From Polaribacter sp. (GTDB lineage: Bacteria; Bacteroidota; Bacteroidia; Flavobacteriales; Flavobacteriaceae), in the NCBI GenBank assembly GCA_020631275.1, contig JAHDHO010000006.1, positions 1 through 40,897 on the forward strand: a stretch of 40,897 nt of DNA, read 5' to 3'. The notes under the pieces were generated by a model. The model was not told where the DNA came from. It searched no databases and saw only the letters and a program-made list of their open reading frames with translations. The first letter of the stretch is position 1; each line of letters begins with the position of its first letter. Shown one piece after another: positions 39,646-40,897 of this stretch. A program made the position numbers and the translations under genes.

Positions 39646-40302
39646 TTATTTTCTTGCTACAATTTGTGTACCTCCCTTTACTTTATCGCCTAACTTTACA
39701 GCCAATTCTGTACCTAGCGGTAAATATAAATCTACTCTAGATCCAAATTTAATAAAACCTGCATCTGTACCTTGTATAACTTCTTCACCTTCTTTGGCGT
39801 AGTTTACAATTCTTTTAGCTAGTGCACCGGCAATCTGTCTGTATAAAACCTCACCCATTACGCCGTTTTCTATAACCACAGTTGTTCTTTCATTTTCTGT
39901 AGAAGCTTTTGGGTGCCATGCAACTAAGTATTTACCCGGATGATATTTGCTGTATTTAATAATACCGCTCATCGCATACCTAGTAACATGTACATTTATT
40001 GGAGACATAAAGATTGATACTTGTAATCTTTTATCTTTAAAATATTCTGGCTCTTCAACTTCTTCTATCACAACAACTTTACCATCAACTGGTGCAATTA
40101 TTGTTCTTTCATCTAAAGTTGTAACCCTCTTAGGGTTTCTAAAAAATTGCAATACTGTAAAAAGTAGTATTAAAATGACTACTTGAATTACTTTTACAAG
40201 CCAAATAATTTCTATAAATCTATCTGCTAATAAAATACCAGCTATAGATAAAATAAAAGCAATTACAATAATTTTATACCCTTCTTTATGAAAACGAATC
40301 AT
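39646..40302 (-). CDS. psd: Phosphatidylserine decarboxylase (Psd-related, short type)
   Basis: A 218-aa pyruvoyl-dependent enzyme of the short (archaetidylserine-type) PSD family. It has two N-terminal hydrophobic segments (about 10-28 and 31-50). The APVDGKVV motif (about 70-77), MSPINVHVTR (about 99-108) and the self-cleavage site FGS (FIKFGSRVDLYLP near 180-192, cut between Gly and Ser) are all present. It makes phosphatidylethanolamine from phosphatidylserine. It starts 2 bp after the cdsA stop, fitting joint expression. Confidence 0.95.
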   Translation of the reverse strand: MIRFHKEGYKIIVIAFILSIAGILLADRFIEIIWLVKVIQVVILILLFTVLQFFRNPKRVTTLDERTIIAPVDGKVVVIEEVEEPEYFKDKRLQVSIFMSPINVHVTRYAMSGIIKYSKYHPGKYLVAWHPKASTENERTTVVIENGVMGEVLYRQIAGALAKRIVNYAKEGEEVIQGTDAGFIKFGSRVDLYLPLGTELAVKLGDKVKGGTQIVARK

Positions 40303-40304
40303 AC

Positions 40305-40897
40305 TTAAATAATAAAGTTAATATACAAATATACAAACGGAGCCGCAAATAATAAACTATCAAGCCTATCTAAAATACCTCCATGACCTGGCATAATGTT
40401 ACCACTGTCTTTAATTTTTGCTTGTCTTTTCAATTTAGATTCTACCAAATCTCCAATAGTTCCAATAACAGAAACAATTGTGGCAATTATAAACCAATTT
40501 AGCAAAGTTAAATCATTATTTAATCTACTAATAAAATATGCTGCTACTAAAGAAAATACAAAGCCACCTATAAAGCCTTCGATGGTTTTTTTAGGAGAAA
40601 CAGAAACAAACAATTTTGTTTTACCAAAATTTTTACCCACCAAGAAAGCGAAACTATCGTTTACCCAAATTAGTATTAAGATAGATATCATTATATAAGG
40701 TGTGTAGACTTCATTTACAAAAGGCAACAGAATTAAAAAACAAAAAGAAAAAATAAGATATCTAATTGTTAATCCAAGTTTGTCTCTTTCTGTCTTAAAT
40801 TTAATTTCTTTCTTTTTAAATAATTGAAAAATTAGAAACAATGAAGATGCAATATTTATAGCTAAAATAATATTGATGGCGTAATTGTAAGGTCTTT
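40305..40897 (-). CDS. cdsA: Phosphatidate cytidylyltransferase CdsA (N-terminus outside window)
   Basis: The frame runs off the right edge; the visible part reads ..RPYNYAINIILAINIASS from the window end, and a TTG at 40841 is only an internal Leu codon. Several transmembrane segments follow, and the C-terminus carries the family signature: ESKLKRQAKIKDSGNIMPGHGGILDRLDS. The enzyme activates phosphatidic acid to CDP-diacylglycerol, the precursor for phosphatidylserine and hence for the Psd step just downstream. It is the first visible gene of the operon, and its start lies beyond the window. Confidence 0.95.
   Translation of the reverse strand, partial: RPYNYAINIILAINIASSLFLIFQLFKKKEIKFKTERDKLGLTIRYLIFSFCFLILLPFVNEVYTPYIMISILILIWVNDSFAFLVGKNFGKTKLFVSVSPKKTIEGFIGGFVFSLVAAYFISRLNNDLTLLNWFIIATIVSVIGTIGDLVESKLKRQAKIKDSGNIMPGHGGILDRLDSLLFAAPFVYLYINFII

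Overview
The window is AT-rich chromosomal DNA from a member of the Flavobacteriaceae (Bacteroidota), probably marine and Polaribacter- or Tenacibaculum-like. The evidence is two proteins with type IX secretion (T9SS) C-terminal sorting domains, a carboxypeptidase-regulatory-domain TonB receptor, promoters resembling the Bacteroidota -7 box TAnnTTTG, almost no Shine-Dalgarno sequences and several TTG/GTG starts. I see no rRNA, tRNA, CRISPR array, insertion sequence or prophage.

Layout. 1-6470 (+): the lower kynurenine/tryptophan-degradation cluster, with a 2-aminomuconate deaminase-like RidA protein, a 2-aminomuconate-semialdehyde dehydrogenase-like ALDH, an atypical SDR, 3-hydroxyanthranilate dioxygenase and ACMS decarboxylase. 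Poorly known passengers are interleaved (DUF1697, cupin lipoprotein, a 72-aa protein, a 139-aa protein). A long inverted-repeat element lies inside the cluster and half of a related copy lies in front of it. 6490-20700 (-): a TPR-like periplasmic protein, DUF2141 protein, TonB receptor, AraC/GyrI regulator, two small membrane proteins, type II NADH dehydrogenase, a hypothetical protein, an ADPRibase-Mn-like lipoprotein, a T9SS-secreted beta-helix protein and a LytTR regulator/propeller-kinase pair. 20940-33350: dnaK, DUF2853, L-serine dehydratase, DUF2809, yaaA, DUF2914, M28 peptidase, M23 lipoprotein, two YdeI-type genes (one split by an in-frame TAG) and a MoxR-type ATPase with a VWA partner. 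33450-38650: an epimerase, a 645-bp gene-free stretch full of hairpins and tandem LacI-type palindromes, a 53-aa secreted peptide, and a 1161-aa T9SS protein with an N-formylglutamate-amidohydrolase-like domain. 38690-40897 (-): a phospholipid operon, cdsA-psd-ACBP-YceI.

The most notable result is a predicted LytTR regulon. Four minus-strand promoters each carry a direct repeat of an 11-bp box (consensus in the reading direction ACnnTTCrnTA) with exactly 21-bp periodicity. Each pair sits 31-32 bp upstream of a similar -7 element, and the start codon follows 14-22 nt after the inferred transcription start. They precede the DUF2141 gene, the TonB receptor, the T9SS beta-helix protein and the kinase-LytTR operon. 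This suggests that the sensor kinase/LytTR pair controls a cell-surface uptake and secreted-protein module spread over 14 kb, and also itself.

The second area of interest is 34.3-38.7 kb, where a secreted hydrolase, a tiny Tat-like peptide, G-run-loop hairpins and orphan operators occur together without a known explanation.
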